Assembly: GCF_014356525.2 (NCBI RefSeq) | Contig: NC_052516.1 | Span: 26,857,796 to 26,921,795 of the forward strand | Length of the DNA: 64,000 nucleotides | Direction: 5' to 3' | Source of the DNA: Nilaparvata lugens | Lineage: Eukaryota; Arthropoda; Insecta; Hemiptera; Delphacidae | Position numbers and translations under genes: made by a program | Shown: positions 1-11,417 of the stretch, piece after piece | How the letters are laid out: each line of letters starts with the position of its first letter | Numbering within the stretch: position 1 is the stretch's first letter | Notes under the pieces: generated by a model | The model's input: only the letters and a program-made list of their open reading frames with translations | The model's database searches: none | Told to the model about the DNA's origin: nothing

Positions 1-117
1 ATAGGAAAGAGAAGTATAACTGTGAAAAAAACAGAAGAAATAGAAGCGTATTAAAGAAAAATGAGAGGAAGAAGACGATGACAACAGAGAAGATATCCCA
101 GAAGAAGAGAAGAAGAA

Positions 118-152
<35 letters not shown>

Positions 153-1068
153 AGAAGAAAAAGAAGAAGAACGGTAGTGTAGGCTACCGGAACGGCTAAT
201 TTATTTCGTTCATGCACATGTGTGCATTATTATAATAAAAATATGAGCACGCGAGACAAGAATAGAATGTCCATGTACTTAGAGGATAGAGGAAGAAACT
301 AGATATACAGTAAGGAAAGAGAAGACAGCGAATAGGAGGAAGAAGTATAAAAATTTCGGTAATGATCCGCTAAAAAATGTAACCTACACGATACGGCTGA
401 AGACAGACGACCAGCGTTTTACCTAAAACGGTATAGCTACCGACCGTTATAACTACCTTATATTTATATACATTATTCAGAACTGTATACCTGTTTATAA
501 TGTAACTTACTATGTATTATTCTAATCATTCAAAATATTGCCAACTACTTTCCCATTCTTTTCAGAGTTTAAATTTTTTCGCATTCAAAATTCATTTACC
601 GTTTACGATTTGCATATCCTGTGCCATTTTCATTGTTTTATTCTAATATATACCAGTTATATATGTGCTTATTATAGTGGACTTGAAAGAAATGGATGGG
701 AAGAGCTTTTTAATTAGGCGGCTATTGTGCCGTAGGTGTGTGTGGGAATTAGAGTTGATTTGGGAATTTCTTTTGTCTGATAATACTTATGTTGTAGAGG
801 TATCTTAATTTTTATTTTCACTTCCGTGGTAATTTTGGCAATAATTTATCCTCGTCTGATAAGGTCAATACTGTTTTTTGATTTCTTGTGTTCAACTTTT
901 GATAATACTTGATATTTTAGTCTAGTCTTGAAGGCGTTTTCTTCTTATTTGGTTAACAGCCGTTGGGCTGGTTAAAGACGTGTTATCGAATTAAATAACC
1001 AAGTTCTATCCCTGTTTTATAAAATGATTGGGGATAGATATTTGATGGGAAATATTGGACAAGACAGT
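1..1068. other. Gene-free stretch with (GAA)n tract
   Basis: No coding exon recognised. It opens with a purine-rich microsatellite at about 98..175, mostly GAA units with a few GAG and AAA interruptions. The remainder is AT-rich sequence with no open frame of note. Confidence 0.6.
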
Positions 1069-1293
1069 TTGGTTACACGGCAAACTACACGAATGCTGGT
1101 GCGACTTCCCAAACCCTTCGTACCACCTTTCAAGGATGTTTCATTTTTCTGGGACTGACCAAAATTTTACAATATCCTTCCTGAGGAAATAAGGAAGCTG
1201 AAAATTTGCAAACAATTCATCCGTAAAACGAGGTGTTGGCTATGGCTTCATTCACCTTTGGAAATTGAAAACTTCTTCAGAGTGGTAAGCTAA
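1069..1293 (+). pseudogene. C-terminal remnant of a non-LTR retrotransposon RT
   Basis: Reading + from 1069, the frame gives a tail typical of the end of jockey/CR1-like ORF2 proteins: a P-K-F-Y-N block, then L-P-E-E-I-R-K-L, then a K-Q-F-I-R-K stretch, ending at TAA 1291..1293. One in-frame TGA just before P-K-F-Y-N breaks it. The same N-x-L-P-x-x-x-R-x pattern closes the better-preserved RTs at 20.6 kb and 57.8 kb in this window. Only about 75 codons remain; RT catalytic motifs and endonuclease are absent, so it is dead. Family assignment is by pattern only. Confidence 0.5.
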
Positions 1294-2137
1294 GTAAATA
1301 AATTGTCATAAAACCTCAACATTTTTCTTCTTCTTCTCTCTTCTGTCTTAAATTCTCTTTTCTGCCGATTTATAGGTGGTGGCTTCCTCCCTACTGTTCA
1401 CATGAAGTTTATATCACTATGAGATATATGTAATGAGGGGAATGCTCTGATGTGTCAATTGTCGAATTTTGATGACTGTGTGAATGCGTGTGTGTATGTG
1501 TCTTATCTTTTTCATATGTCCCATTATTCAAACTCCTATTCACGGACAAGGGCTTTGCGGAAGCTCTTTTGTGAATAGTATTTTTGTTTATATCGGTTCT
1601 CAAATAAAATATTAAGGTTCATTTCCATCATCAGTTACATCATTCCAAGATGTTGAAATGAGTTGTGTACTTATAAGTTTAAAGTTAATTTCTACTGTAT
1701 TATTGATACATTATGATATAGTGCCAAATTGACGTTTCAGAAGTTCCTAGTATCTTTAAATTGTTAGTTATAAGATATCTGATGAGATGTTTTTTATTTT
1801 GTTGTAAAATCAAAAACTACAGAAAACTCTCAAATATTGAAAAATTTAAATCACATTCTCACTTTTCTACTGTTCCGCAAGTCCCTGAATTCCTCTACAA
1901 ACTACAGTGGATCTTGCTGTACAATCATAAAAATCTCAGTTATTTTTTTCTCAATTATTCAAAACATTTTGTTGGGGAGATTTTTGGAGACATTAAATTC
2001 AGGGTAATCATCTTCTTATGAATTGAAAAACTTTTGCAAAACTAATAACAGATACTGTTTCTTTAATATGAGGTCAATTCTGATACTGTATGTGACGAAT
2101 CTAAACTCTCAACCTTTTCCTATATGTACGGTGTTTT
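1294..2137. other. No gene seen
   Basis: AT-rich sequence. The short open frames here have low-complexity composition, no family resemblance and no splice context that I could support. Confidence 0.5.
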
Positions 2138-2900
2138 TTTACTTTCCTTACCCTATTACCATAGGTAAGGAAAGTATTGATTTCCAAAAAAATTTAAGGT
2201 ACCCTAATTTCATGTTCTCTATACGTTTCAAGGTCCCTTGAGTCCAAAAACATGATTTTTGGGTGTGTGTCTGTGTGTGGGTGTGAACACGATAGCTCCA
2301 TTCCTAATTAACCGATTGACTTGAAATTTTAAACTTAAGGTCCTTATACCATGAGGATCCGACAATAAGAAATTCAATAAAGTTCAATTCAAAATGGCGG
2401 AAAAATGGTGGATAATGACTAAAAAACCATGTTTTTCACGGTTTTCTCGAAAACTGCTCTAACGATTTTCTTTAAATTCATACACTAGATGACTATTTAT
2501 TAGCCCTATCAACTGACATGTGTTTCATTTCTGGGAAAATTGCAGGAGCTCCGTAATATTCTTGAGACAAATGGCGGATAATCACTAAAAAACCATGTTT
2601 TTCACGGTTTTCTCGAAAACGGCTCTAACGATTTTCTTCAAATTTATACCATGGATAGCAGCTATTCATAAGCCCTATCAACTGACATGAGTCTCATTTC
2701 TGGGAAAATTGCAGGAGCTCCGTAATATTCTTGAGAAAAATGACGGATAATTAATAAAAAAACATGTTTTTCACGATTTTCTCAAAAATGACTTGACCGA
2801 TTTTTTTCAAACTCATACCCTGTATAGTTATATATCAGCTCTATTAACTAGCATGACTCTCCTCCCTGAGAAACTAACAGGGGGTCCACCCCATCCTTGA
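2138..2900 (+). repeat. Dispersed repeat with internal ~170-bp tandem units
   Basis: The segment starts with a CCCTATTACCATAGGTAAGG block that recurs at 47568..47683. It then runs into about three tandem units of roughly 170 bp starting near 2402, 2572 and 2739. Each unit has AAAACCATGTTTTTCACGGT, then GAAAACxGCTCTAACGAT, then a GGAGCTCCGTAATATTC box. The units diverge progressively, the third most. There is no coding capacity. It looks like a satellite-like body inside a transposable element of unknown class. Confidence 0.6.
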
Positions 2901-3113
2901 GAAATTTACTTTTCGCCACACTGCACAGAAAGCAGCTGTTTTCCAGTCCCTACATAGATCTGAAAGACATTGTTTGCAGACGACGTCAGAAAAGGGTTTC
3001 TTTTCCGGTCTAGGCCAGAAAGTTGTCTCTTTCAAGCCGCTCATAGAAGTAGTTAATAAGTCATCCGCTAGATCGGGCGAGTGTCCACTTTCATCATCAG
3101 CTGAAGTCGCCAT
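2874..3113 (-). other. Orphan 79-codon ORF adjoining the repeat
   Basis: An ATG-initiated frame on the - strand with a balanced, protein-like composition (acidic N-terminus, K-P-F-S-D-V-V-C-K-Q-C-L block, three W). It ends inside the edge of the tandem repeat. No family is recognised. The flank at about 3375 carries the GTGTGGCGAAAA word that also occurs in the ORF on the opposite strand, so the ORF may belong to, or have been captured by, a transposable element. It could equally be chance; an exon of a real gene is not supported by splice signals. Confidence 0.2.
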
Positions 3114-3390
3114 GATTTCAGTTCCAGTTTCGAATCAAACTAATTCGCTTCGCAACCAGTTTTATTCAATTATTTATTGTTGATTAGTGCATTCCGAATT
3201 TTCAAAAATGCTTGAAGATGACTGTGGTATTCCAAGTGAAATTTAAAAAGAATCTGAAATCCTGACTGCAAATCTTCTACCACTAAAATCAAGAGATAGG
3301 TACGATAGCTTAACGAGTATTCTTTATTTTGTATTCTTTATTTTGTACTCTTTATTTATTTTGTCAGCAATACCTGTAGTGTGGCGAAAA

Positions 3391-3521
3391 ATATCGTTCG
3401 CACCACGGGCAAAAATGTTTTTCCAGCTCTCAATCTTTTCTAGTCCTCGGCCTACGGCCTCGGACTTGAAAACCGATTTCGAGCTGGAAAAATCTCATTT
3501 TCTGCTCTAGGTGCGAAATAT
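3391..3521. mobile_element. Hairpin MITE
   Basis: Terminal inverted repeats: ATCGTTCGCACC at the left and GGTGCGAAATAT at the right. The inner arms also pair (TTTTTCCAGCTC with GAGCTGGAAAAA), and the centre is a palindromic CGGCCTACGGCCTCGG core. It has no coding capacity. A related GC-rich core occurs near 18790. Confidence 0.55.
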
Positions 3522-4004
3522 ACTATTGTAACCTCCTTCTTGTGCTTGGGGTAGGTGGGTAGAGCAGTTTATTCAAAAGAAAACACGTCGATATTTTATT
3601 TGCAGAACAGCTGTTTTGTCAACTTTTAAGAAAATCCTCAAATTTCATAATTCAAAGGAAAATGTACTCTGAAAACAATAAAAATAGTATAATCGTAGTT
3701 TTAATAAAATTATTTAGCCGCCAATCGGCATAATGTTATTCCCCTAGATAATCCTCGTTTAAGAATGAGGCTTACAGATCAATCAGCAAGGAAAGTTGTG
3801 TGAGTGTACCACACCAGATTTTTTTTTTCTTTATTTGGTCAAAATTACAAATGAGGACAAAACATTAGAGGGGTGATCTATGGTGCCAATTCTTGACACA
3901 ACTTAAATATGTCCAAACAAAATAAACTATCACTGACTTTGAATAAAAAATGTCAACAATTTTATTTATTTATTTATTCATAATTATTTATTCATGTTAT
4001 GTTC
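3522..4004. other. No gene seen
   Basis: AT-rich spacer with simple T and TTTA runs; nothing else recognised. Confidence 0.45.
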
Positions 4005-4754
4005 TTTCATCTATTACATTACAAGAAAATATTTCAATCACTTTGAAAAATCAAGTTCACTGAACCATCTGCTGGAATGAGTCAGTAATAAAGACGTTTT
4101 TCAATACATCAATTATAATTCATGATACACCATACCATAAATAGCTGGTTGAAAAACTATATTGGATTTTGATGAGGTATTTTCAATACGGTACTTGATG
4201 CATGAAATGATCCTCCACAGAAACATTTTTAATTCAATAATTACTTGTACTTGATTTAATGCTGTTCCTTCTGTTAAAAACTATTAAATAATCAGACAAT
4301 TTGCGAGGACTACGTTGTTTTACTAAGCTGCATTTTGCACTGTGCAGGGCCTGTCAATTCAATTTTTAATTTTTTTCAATTTCAGTTCATTTTCAATTCA
4401 ATTTGTTCCATGGCTTATTCAGTTTTATCACTCCATAACTAGAGCATGATACGAAACCTGAAAGAGATTTTTATTTTTATTAAGGTCTCTAGAGAGATAA
4501 TTTAGTTCATTAAATTAGTGTCACATTATTTTCCAACTCATCACTTTCATCTATTAGTTTACAAGAAAATATTCCAATCACTTTGAAAAATCAAGTTCAC
4601 TGAACCATCTGCCGGAATGAGTCAGTAATAAAGATGTTTTTCAATATATCAATTATAATTCATGATACACCACACCATAAATAGATTGTTGAAAAACTAT
4701 ATTGGATTTTGATGAGCTATTTCCAATAATTGAAGCATGAAATGATCTTCCATA
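4005..4754. repeat. Pair of ~210-bp direct repeats flanking ~330 bp
   Basis: 4005..4217 and 4545..4754 are the same sequence at high identity: both contain ACAAGAAAATATT, GTTCACTGAACCATCTGC and a GCATGAAATGATC end, offset by 540 bp. The enclosed ~330 bp is not repeated. A terminal-repeat miniature element (TRIM-like) or a simple segmental duplication would both give this picture. I see no convincing TG...CA termini, primer-binding site or target duplication. Confidence 0.55.
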
Positions 4755-5679
4755 AAATTATTTGTAAGAATATAGTCGTAAAAAGGTTAGGTAATAAATA
4801 TTCGAATTCTCTCCATAGGCAGCAACAGGGCTCAATTAATAATGAAAAACAGTTAGGGTTCATTTAATTAGCAGCATTACTAATAAAAGGAAAGAAGCTA
4901 CGGTCTAATTAAAATACTGCAAAAAGTAAAATAGTGATCATTATTATCCTATCTGAAGTATGAAGTATCTTCGACTAGATGTAAAATATTTGTAAAATAC
5001 TAGCAACATTACTCTTCCTTCGTCAGTCTATTGTCTTGGGAACTTTTTCGTTCGTTTTCAGTATTATTTTCATTTTCTATTGCCTTATCAAACTTAATTC
5101 TCTACGTTTTCTCTTCCTTACTTTTCTTTTCCTTCTTCCTTCAATTTTACTTCTTTTACCGCTTCTGCTGCCTCCACTTTTCATCTTTCTCAAAATGATT
5201 CTCTCTCCATACTTCACCTTTCATTCATTTCCGCATTATCACTGCTAATCATTCCTCACATCAAATTCAGCTTCGCTTTTTTCTCATTACTCTAGCCTTG
5301 TCTTGATCACTTTTAAACCTTTCCTAATCCTTTATCCATCATAACTTTTCTTAACTTTTTTCTTTTAACTGCTTTTTTCGATTTTTCATTTCACTCATTC
5401 CACTTTGTCTCCTCTTCTTTCTACATCACTTCCATCTTCACTTTCTCTTCTTTTTCTCTCCACAGTTTCTCTTCTTTTTTCTAACTACCCTTCATCTTCT
5501 TCTTCTACCTCTGATTTGTCTTCTTTTTTCCAAATTCTCTTCTAGAAATTACATCTCCTTCTCTTCATCATCATAATCCCTTAATTTTTCTTCCATAATA
5601 ATAATAATTTTCTTCTTTCTCTTTTTTCTTCCTCTTCTTCTTCTACTTCTCTTCCTCCTCCTCCTCCTCCTCCTCCTCT
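4755..5679. other. Gene-free, pyrimidine-rich on + strand
   Basis: From about 5000 the + strand becomes strongly C/T-rich (TTCTTC, CTCCTC and similar). Open frames here are low-complexity L/F/S translations of that bias, not genes. Confidence 0.6.
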
Positions 5680-5916
5680 AATATGTACAAAGCTCCGCCA
5701 ATTTATGTAGATGCATAACAATATAATATCTATAGTTATTATATTACAAATTACTTTTTCATATCATATACAGTTCAATAATTATTTTCTTAGTCTATAT
5801 TATGTAAATTCATCTATAATTTTGCTGTATTGTAAGCTATTGTATATAATTGTATAAGCCAGTATATATTGTAATCTACATAAATAAAGTACTCAATCAA
5901 TCAATCAATCAATCCT
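5680..5916 (+). mobile_element. 3' end of a non-LTR retrotransposon with (TCAA)n tail
   Basis: An AT-rich 3'-UTR-like segment ends in AATAAAGTACTCAATCAATC, i.e. an AATAAA-like signal followed by a short TCAA tandem. This is the usual finish of CR1/jockey-type insect LINEs that end in a microsatellite instead of a long poly(A). No coding part remains. Confidence 0.5.
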
Positions 5917-6267
5917 CCTCCTCCTCCTCCTTCTCCTCCCCTTTCACAATATCTACCTTCTCTTGTATTTTTTCACTCCGTATTTTTCTTCTTCTTCTTC
6001 TCCACCCTTCCCTTATCTCATCTTCTACTACTTCTTCTTCATTATCATCTTCTTCTTTTCCATCATCGTCTGCTTAATAATAATAATTTTCTTCTTATTC
6101 TTCTCCTTCTCCTTCTTCTTCTTCTTCTTCTTCTTCTTCTTCTTCTTCTTCTTCTTCTTCTTCTTTTTCTTCTTCTTCTTTTTCTTCTTCTTCTTCTTTT
6201 TCTTCTTCTTCTTTTCTTCTTCTTCTTCTTCTTCTTCTTCTTCTTCTTCTTCTTCTTCTTCTCCTTC

Positions 6268-6321
<54 letters not shown>

Positions 6322-6420
6322 TTTTTCTTCTTCTTTTTCTTCTTCTTCTTTTTCTTCTTCTTTTTTTCTTCTTTTTCTTCTTCATCTCCTTTTTTTTCTT
6401 CTTCTTCTTCGTCTCTTCCG
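5917..6420 (+). repeat. Long (CTT)n/(TCA)n microsatellite
   Basis: C/T-rich DNA leads into nearly pure CTT repeats from about 6100 to 6262, then a TCA run at about 6267..6320, then CTT again to about 6410. Long poly-F/poly-S (+) and poly-K/poly-M (-) open frames across it are artefacts. Such polypurine-polypyrimidine tracts are length-variable and can adopt triplex (H-DNA) structure. Confidence 0.9.
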
Positions 6421-6954
6421 TCTCATTCTCCTTCGCTTCTCAATTTTATTGGCATCCCCCTTTTTCAATTTCCATCTATTATTCAATAACAGTCTTCTTC
6501 CCATGCTTGAAAATTATAAACAACATGATCAACTCTCACAAATAATTGAATGGGGAAATAACTTTCTTCTTCTCAATAAATATCACGTAATGTTTGAAAA
6601 CCCACCGAAACCCTTCTCCATTCACTTTTCCCAGCTTGTTTACAATGTCATCTCTTGTCCAATTATTGCGTTAGGATGCTATTTCAACTGCAGTTAAATA
6701 ATTTCGTCCGAGATCTTATTACAAGGCAATCAGTATAATTGCTGGAACTCCTTCCTTTAACGGATCGGACTCAATCAGTGGAAACGTTGAACGTTAGTTT
6801 TTTCAGTTGATCAGTAAAGTGATTAATGACTAAGACAATTGATGACTGGCTGGAGTAACACTTTTTAACAATTGTAGAAAAAAAGATTTGGAGCTGAATG
6901 TTAACGGTTTGTCTTATCTACTAGAGCTGTATACTACGACTTCTGTTTATATGT
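6421..6954. other. No gene seen
   Basis: Ordinary AT-rich sequence; no splice-consistent exon or repeat recognised. Confidence 0.45.
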
Positions 6955-7200
6955 TTATATGTTTCTATTTCACCGGATCTAGAAACGGCTCTAACGATTC
7001 TCACAAAATTCAGAACATAGTAGGTTTATATTAAAAATATTTTTGTCTTTGCAGCTTTAATATAATAAGATTCTATTGCACTAGGTCTCATCCCTGGGAA
7101 AACTCGCTGAAGGACACCAAAAGGATAATTATTATTCTTCCTTGGAAAAACAGCTGATAATAATTATTTATAGTGAGTGAGCGAGTTCATGTGTGGGACT
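6955..7200 (+). mobile_element. Helitron-like repeat, 5' portion
   Basis: Shares a string of landmarks with the element at 14176: GAAACGGCTCTAACGATT, ACATAGTAGGTTTAT, GGTCTCATCC, GGGAAAACTCGCTGAA, AAACAGCTG and GTGAGTGAGCGAG. Only this non-coding segment is present. It is directly followed by a separate MITE at 7256. Confidence 0.5.
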
Positions 7201-7255
7201 GTGTCAAAATTATGACTCAGCTGTTTAAATTTTGTAATCATTCAATCAGGTACTT

Positions 7256-7398
7256 AGTGCCGGTTGCAAAAAAGCCGGGTTATTTTCAATCCTGAATAAT
7301 TCCAGTAGATCCATCTTTTTGAAATGGTCTTCTCTGATTTGGTTCACATAAAGTTAATCAGGATTAAAATTCAACCGGCTTTTGTACAACTGGGCCTT
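7256..7398. mobile_element. Palindromic MITE (GTGCCGGTTGCA family), copy 1
   Basis: The ends are near-perfect inverted repeats: GTGCCGGTTGCA...GCCGG at the left and CCGGCTTTTGTACAACTGG at the right. In the middle is TCTTCTCTGATT next to its decayed complement. Copies at 33616 and 51701 confirm a family. No coding capacity. Confidence 0.65.
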
Positions 7399-7419
7399 TA
7401 TGAGGAAAATTTTTGCATT

Positions 7420-7555
7420 CCTCTGGGAATTAATCTCAATTTACTGTGATTAGATAGAACATTTCTGTATGAATGTCATTATAATTTCTTCTTTCGTAAT
7501 AAAAGTTTTTATGCTTTTGTACTCCAGAGCGGAGCTCGATCCCCGATATTAGTAT
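7420..7555 (+). repeat. Dispersed repeat ending in GGAGCTCGATCCCCGATATT
   Basis: Nearly identical to 51985..52125: both have TTTTGCATTCCTCT, AATCTCAATTTACTGTGATT, ATTTCTTCTTTCGTAATAA and CTTTTGTACTCCAGAGCG. The short palindrome GAGCxxAGCTC near the 3' end plus the shared CCCGATATT terminus resembles a Helitron-type 3' hairpin, but I cannot prove the class. Confidence 0.5.
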
Positions 7556-8024
7556 TTAACTGTCGATCAGTTGATATTCTCATCATTGAATAATATCAGC
7601 TGTGCTGAATAGTGAGTTGTGTTTTTATGGCTCTAAATTTTGTAAAATTTTCCAATTAATGATGATTTGAGTGTGATATTTTTGTTTTTTATTCTGTTTT
7701 TAACCGTCAAAATTTAAAAATTTTAGTTTTTGAGTGAAAATGGACTAAATTTTAGTAAAGTGTAATCATAACCCTATTTTGAACTTCTAAAATGATATTT
7801 AAATTTGGGAGAGAAATAGTATAAGGTGTATCCTTAGTTTTTGTCTCCCAATCAGTGCTTCTTTGAAAAAAATATAAATAAATAAAAAATTAAAATAAAG
7901 TTTTACTCATCCAAAATGTCTCATCAACTAGATACTCGAAAGTACTAGACTTTGTTGGCTCCTATGTGCTTCCATATTGTTACAGATAAATGAACTAACT
8001 TACTTACTTACTTTCCGAGTCCGG
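7556..8024. repeat. AT-rich spacer with LINE 3'-tail remnant
   Basis: Contains AAATTTGGGAGAGAAATAG followed by AT-rich DNA (about 7785..7890). This word also occurs in LINE 3' tails at 34290 and 41345. No gene recognised. Confidence 0.35.
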
Positions 8025-9430
8025 TCAACACTTCCAAAAAATAGCTGCCGCCACGGCATTGTCAGATGCTAAAGTTAGGTCTTCATTAGTGCAGGGTTGG
8101 TTCATGAGAGGGCAGCAGTATAGATGTTTTTGGTGTTGGATTTCTTCGCATCTGCAGTTTAGGTCCATATTTCCTTCCAGGTACCCCCACTTCATCATGT
8201 TTGATTTGCAGTTTGCTACTCCCACCCGCAGTCGGTTTAGTGATTTCCATACACTGTATGTAAGGTTTCCTCCAGTCGGTAATGTCTCAGACACCGTGAC
8301 ATGGGCCTTCTCTTTCCATAGTTCAAGACGGGCTGCTGTAGACCTAGCTCCGCATTGCAGGCTGGATGCTTGTCTGACTCGGACTAGGCGCTGAGACAGC
8401 AAATAATAGCAGCGTTGGTGGGAATGCGAGCGGCCGCAGTAACGTCTTCCACCCAGCAATGGTCGGCGTAATTCCGCCTAGCGGACAGACGAAAGATCAA
8501 TCCAGTCGGTTATTTTTATTTGATCCCTCCAGCCAGGCTCAGCCAAGCAGCCGAGACAATAGAACAATGGAGTGACGGTCTTATTCGCGTTCATCAGCAG
8601 TTTTCTTTCTCACGATTATTTTGATTTTTGTGTTACCTATAAACTCCAGTCACCAGTAAAAAGTTTCCAGAAACGTGGTGTACTACCATTTTAATGACTT
8701 TTCATGATGATTTTTAATTATTTAAAAACATTGTTGACATTCTGAGCCTTCAGGCTAAACTTGGGGTCGCTGAGAACGAATCAGCAATCAGAATTTCTCT
8801 ATCACGAAAAATAACGAAAAAACCCAGCTGTTGATCTTCCGGAAACCGTTAACAGCCATCTTGCAAGGCGGCCGAAATTCCTCCAAGCCAGACACCCATC
8901 TCAAATGACAACAACGCCAAGCTGTGAGAAACCATCCTGCACTGCGGCGCTAGGTTAGGAGTTGTCTGCAGTGGATGGGTCCTAGCCATGAAACTCTTCC
9001 TTGACTTGAGGCGTTTTGCTTGTATCTGATGGTAGTGAAGAGGGTGACGAGGGTCAGTTTCCTGCTTAGATCTTTCCACATCACCAGCCACTTTTCTCCT
9101 TATAGCGGGAGGTGCTATTACTGCTAGAGGGTACACTTTATCAATTGGAGTAGGTTTCAAGCATCCAGTAATGATTCTTGCAGTCTTATTCAACGCTGAG
9201 TCAACTTTATTTGTATGAGCAGAAGCGGACCATACTGGAGCTGCATATTCTGCAGCCGATAAACTAAGTACAATTGCTGATGTTCGAAGTGTGTGGGGGT
9301 TGGCTCCCCATATATGCTCCCAGTTAGTTTACGGATTATACAATTTCGTGCAGCAACCTTTTTCCTGTAGTTAAGCAGTGCTCCTTAAATGACAGTGTTC
9401 GATCCAAGATCACTCCCAGGTATCAATGAA
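8025..9430 (-). pseudogene. Broken non-LTR retrotransposon ORF2 (RT C-terminal part)
   Basis: Read on the - strand from about 9430, the frames give the C-terminal third of an insect LINE ORF2: a V-I-L-D-R-T-L-S-F-K-E-H block, then N-K-T-A-R-I-I-T-G-C-L-K-P-T-P and A-P-P-A-I-R-R. Downstream (8459..8025) comes the terminal Cys/His-bearing region, S-L-N-R-L-R-V-G with C-R-C-x-x-I-Q-H and C-P-L. The segments lie in different frames with several stops, and 8460..8848 has no matching protein, possibly an inserted sequence. RT catalytic motifs are missing. It is a 5'-truncated dead copy. Confidence 0.6.
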
Positions 9431-9615
9431 CTAATATTATCCGGTACTCAAATACAATACAGTTCATTTCCTCACAATACATATATTGTATCCAGTGTGA
9501 ACACAGAGTATAGAATGTAACATTTTCTATAGTAAAAGCATTTCTATAGAATTTCACATCCTATTCTCTATTAAAAATTTACATATTAAATATATAAATA
9601 TATCACATTCTATAG

Positions 9616-10109
9616 TGAGGTCCACGTTATAATGGCAGTGGAGAAAGATAGAAGAACAGCGTTGCCGATTCTCTGCCTTGCCACTGCCTTCTATAGAGGA
9701 TAACTGATACTGGTGTATCTGATGTAAAATTAATTGTTCATTTTTTGTGTAGTTGAGAAGTTGATATTGTGGTACGGTAATTATTCATATTAAATAAAAA
9801 GACTAAGAATTTGTAAAATCTGTGGTTTTTGACAATTTCTTAGTCTTCTTATTTAATTAACTGTTCATTCTTGTTAAAAATAATAAATTTCATTATATTC
9901 GCCAAGAAAAATTATTTTTTCATTAAACCATGAATTCTCATAATTGAAATTGAATATTTTGTAAATTAATTATATTTCTACATTGTTGGAAAACAGTTTG
10001 GCAACGATGCGGAGTTGGAAAAGGCTATCAGCTATCTTCTTTGTCGAATGATAGACAAGGATAGCAATATCAATGCTAATCAAATACTGCCATCATAACG
10101 TGGACCTCA
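9616..10109. mobile_element. MITE with TGAGGTCCACGTTATAATG termini, copy 1
   Basis: Left end TGAGGTCCACGTTATAATGG is matched by the inverted right end CATAACGTGGACCTCA. The interior carries a second hairpin at about 9785..9865 in which AAGACTAAGAA pairs with TTCTTAGTCTT. The flanks suggest a TA target site, as for Tc1/mariner-type MITEs. No transposase. An extra right-end segment of the same family, lacking its left end, follows at 10205..10273. Confidence 0.65.
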
Positions 10110-10204
10110 ATATAGAAATATGATACAAAGATAATAAGAAGATGATACAAAGATAATAAGAAGATGATACAAATTAATATGATACGAAGATTATAAAAAG
10201 ATGA

Positions 10205-10273
10205 AACAAGGATGATAGACAAGGATAGCAACACCAATGTTAATCAAATACTGTCATTATAACGTGGACCTCA
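10205..10273. repeat. Solo right end of the GAGGTCCACG MITE family
   Basis: Repeats the last ~65 bp of the preceding element (GATAGACAAGGATAGCAA through ATAACGTGGACCTCA) after short ATGATACAAAG tandem units at about 10110..10170. It probably arose by local duplication or from a truncated second insertion. Confidence 0.55.
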
Positions 10274-10810
10274 ATATACTCTGCGTTTGAATGCAGCCTG
10301 ATGCATTTAAACAGTTTTTATTTGAGAAAATAAGGCACGGTTAAGGTCGATAAATAGTTGATTGACCTCTTGCTAGACGGCGTGCTTCAATGAAAAGCTA
10401 GAGTACATTATTCCTGTTTTAGGTAGGAATCACAATTGAACCAGACATTTCACGTTGTGTAACGCACGAGCGCTCTCACACACACACACACAGGCAAACT
10501 CGAATCGAATTTTGATCTTGTCGAAAATATCTGTTGAATTCAAAGATGCGCGTGGATAACTGATTCGACATTGAATTAATTTGATTGAAATTGCGTTGTT
10601 TTACATGGTTTTTGTGGTGGTGGGAAATAAAAGAAGGAAATGGAAATTATAAGTTGTGAGAGGTGTATGTCTGAGTACATGGTCCGGGGATGAGAGAATG
10701 ATTTATTTCAAAAGAACTAATGCAAATAATAGTCACAAAAAATTCGACAGTTTTTAATACTGTTTATCAATTTTATCTTCACAACTATATAAATTTACCA
10801 CTTACTTACT
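10274..10810. other. No gene seen
   Basis: Contains a short (CA)n run near 10477..10492 and otherwise unremarkable sequence. Confidence 0.45.
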
Positions 10811-11098
10811 ACTACCATAGAGGAACAATAGCGAAAGTAGATACCCCATAGTATACTGCGTTTATGTCGCAACTTTTACTGTTATCTCAAGCCGATTACT
10901 GTTGATTATTGTCGAATTTTACTGTTTTGTTGGGGTCAGAGTGTATGAACGGCACAATATGAGAGACTACCAGTGTCACACAGCTTCACGGGAAAGAATT
11001 ACATGAACTATCAGCTTGAGATAACAGTAAAAGTTGCGACATAAACGCCCTATACCATGGGATATATACTTATGCTATTGTTTCTCTATGCTACTACT
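10811..11098. mobile_element. Long-TIR MITE (ACCATAGAG family), copy 1
   Basis: About 85 bp at each end form inverted repeats: ACTACCATAGAGGAACAATA at the left and TTGTTTCTCTATGCTACTAC at the right, continuing inward to TTTACTGTTATCTCAAGC versus GCTTGAGATAACAGTAAA. The middle holds a GTGTATGAACGGCACAAT core. Two more copies lie in MCM7 introns at 41580 and, inverted, 43613. Confidence 0.75.
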
Positions 11099-11110
11099 TA
11101 CTCCTTGGCG

Positions 11111-11305
11111 CTACAGCTCATTCAGAGCCTTGACCTCCTTCAAAAAACCTCTCCATTCGTCTCTATCGGCAGCCTTACATCTCCATCCTCTGACACCCAG
11201 CTTCCTAATATCGACCTCCACATCCTCCAGCCAACGCTTTCTCCAACGTCCTCTCAGCCTTCTCCCTCATTGGTTGTTCCTGAAGACCTTTTTTACAATT
11301 CTTGA
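11111..11305 (-). pseudogene. RTE-like RT C-terminal fragment
   Basis: The - strand frame ends E-V-K-A-L-N-E-L-stop at 11111 and reads, upstream, R-G-R-W-R-K-R-W-L-E-D-V-E-x-D-I-R-K-L-G-V-R-G-W and A-A-D-R-D-E-W-R. This is the usual C-terminus of RTE-type insect ORF2 proteins. The fragment at 62581..62838 has the same W-K-A-R-A-E-D-R-D-E-W-R ending. One in-frame TGA interrupts it near 11266. It abuts the MITE at 10811..11098. Confidence 0.55.
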
Positions 11306-11417
11306 GTCACTCAAAAATGTAAATTTACTGTTGAGCATATATTTGGATTGATCATGAGAAATCATTTACCTGCCGTACTCCACTATATTATGACAAGCAT
11401 GTAAGCTGCTACTATAA

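Noticed and set aside
5963..6697. 244-codon ORF
   Set aside because: Almost entirely poly-F and poly-S from the CTT/TCA microsatellite; no gene.
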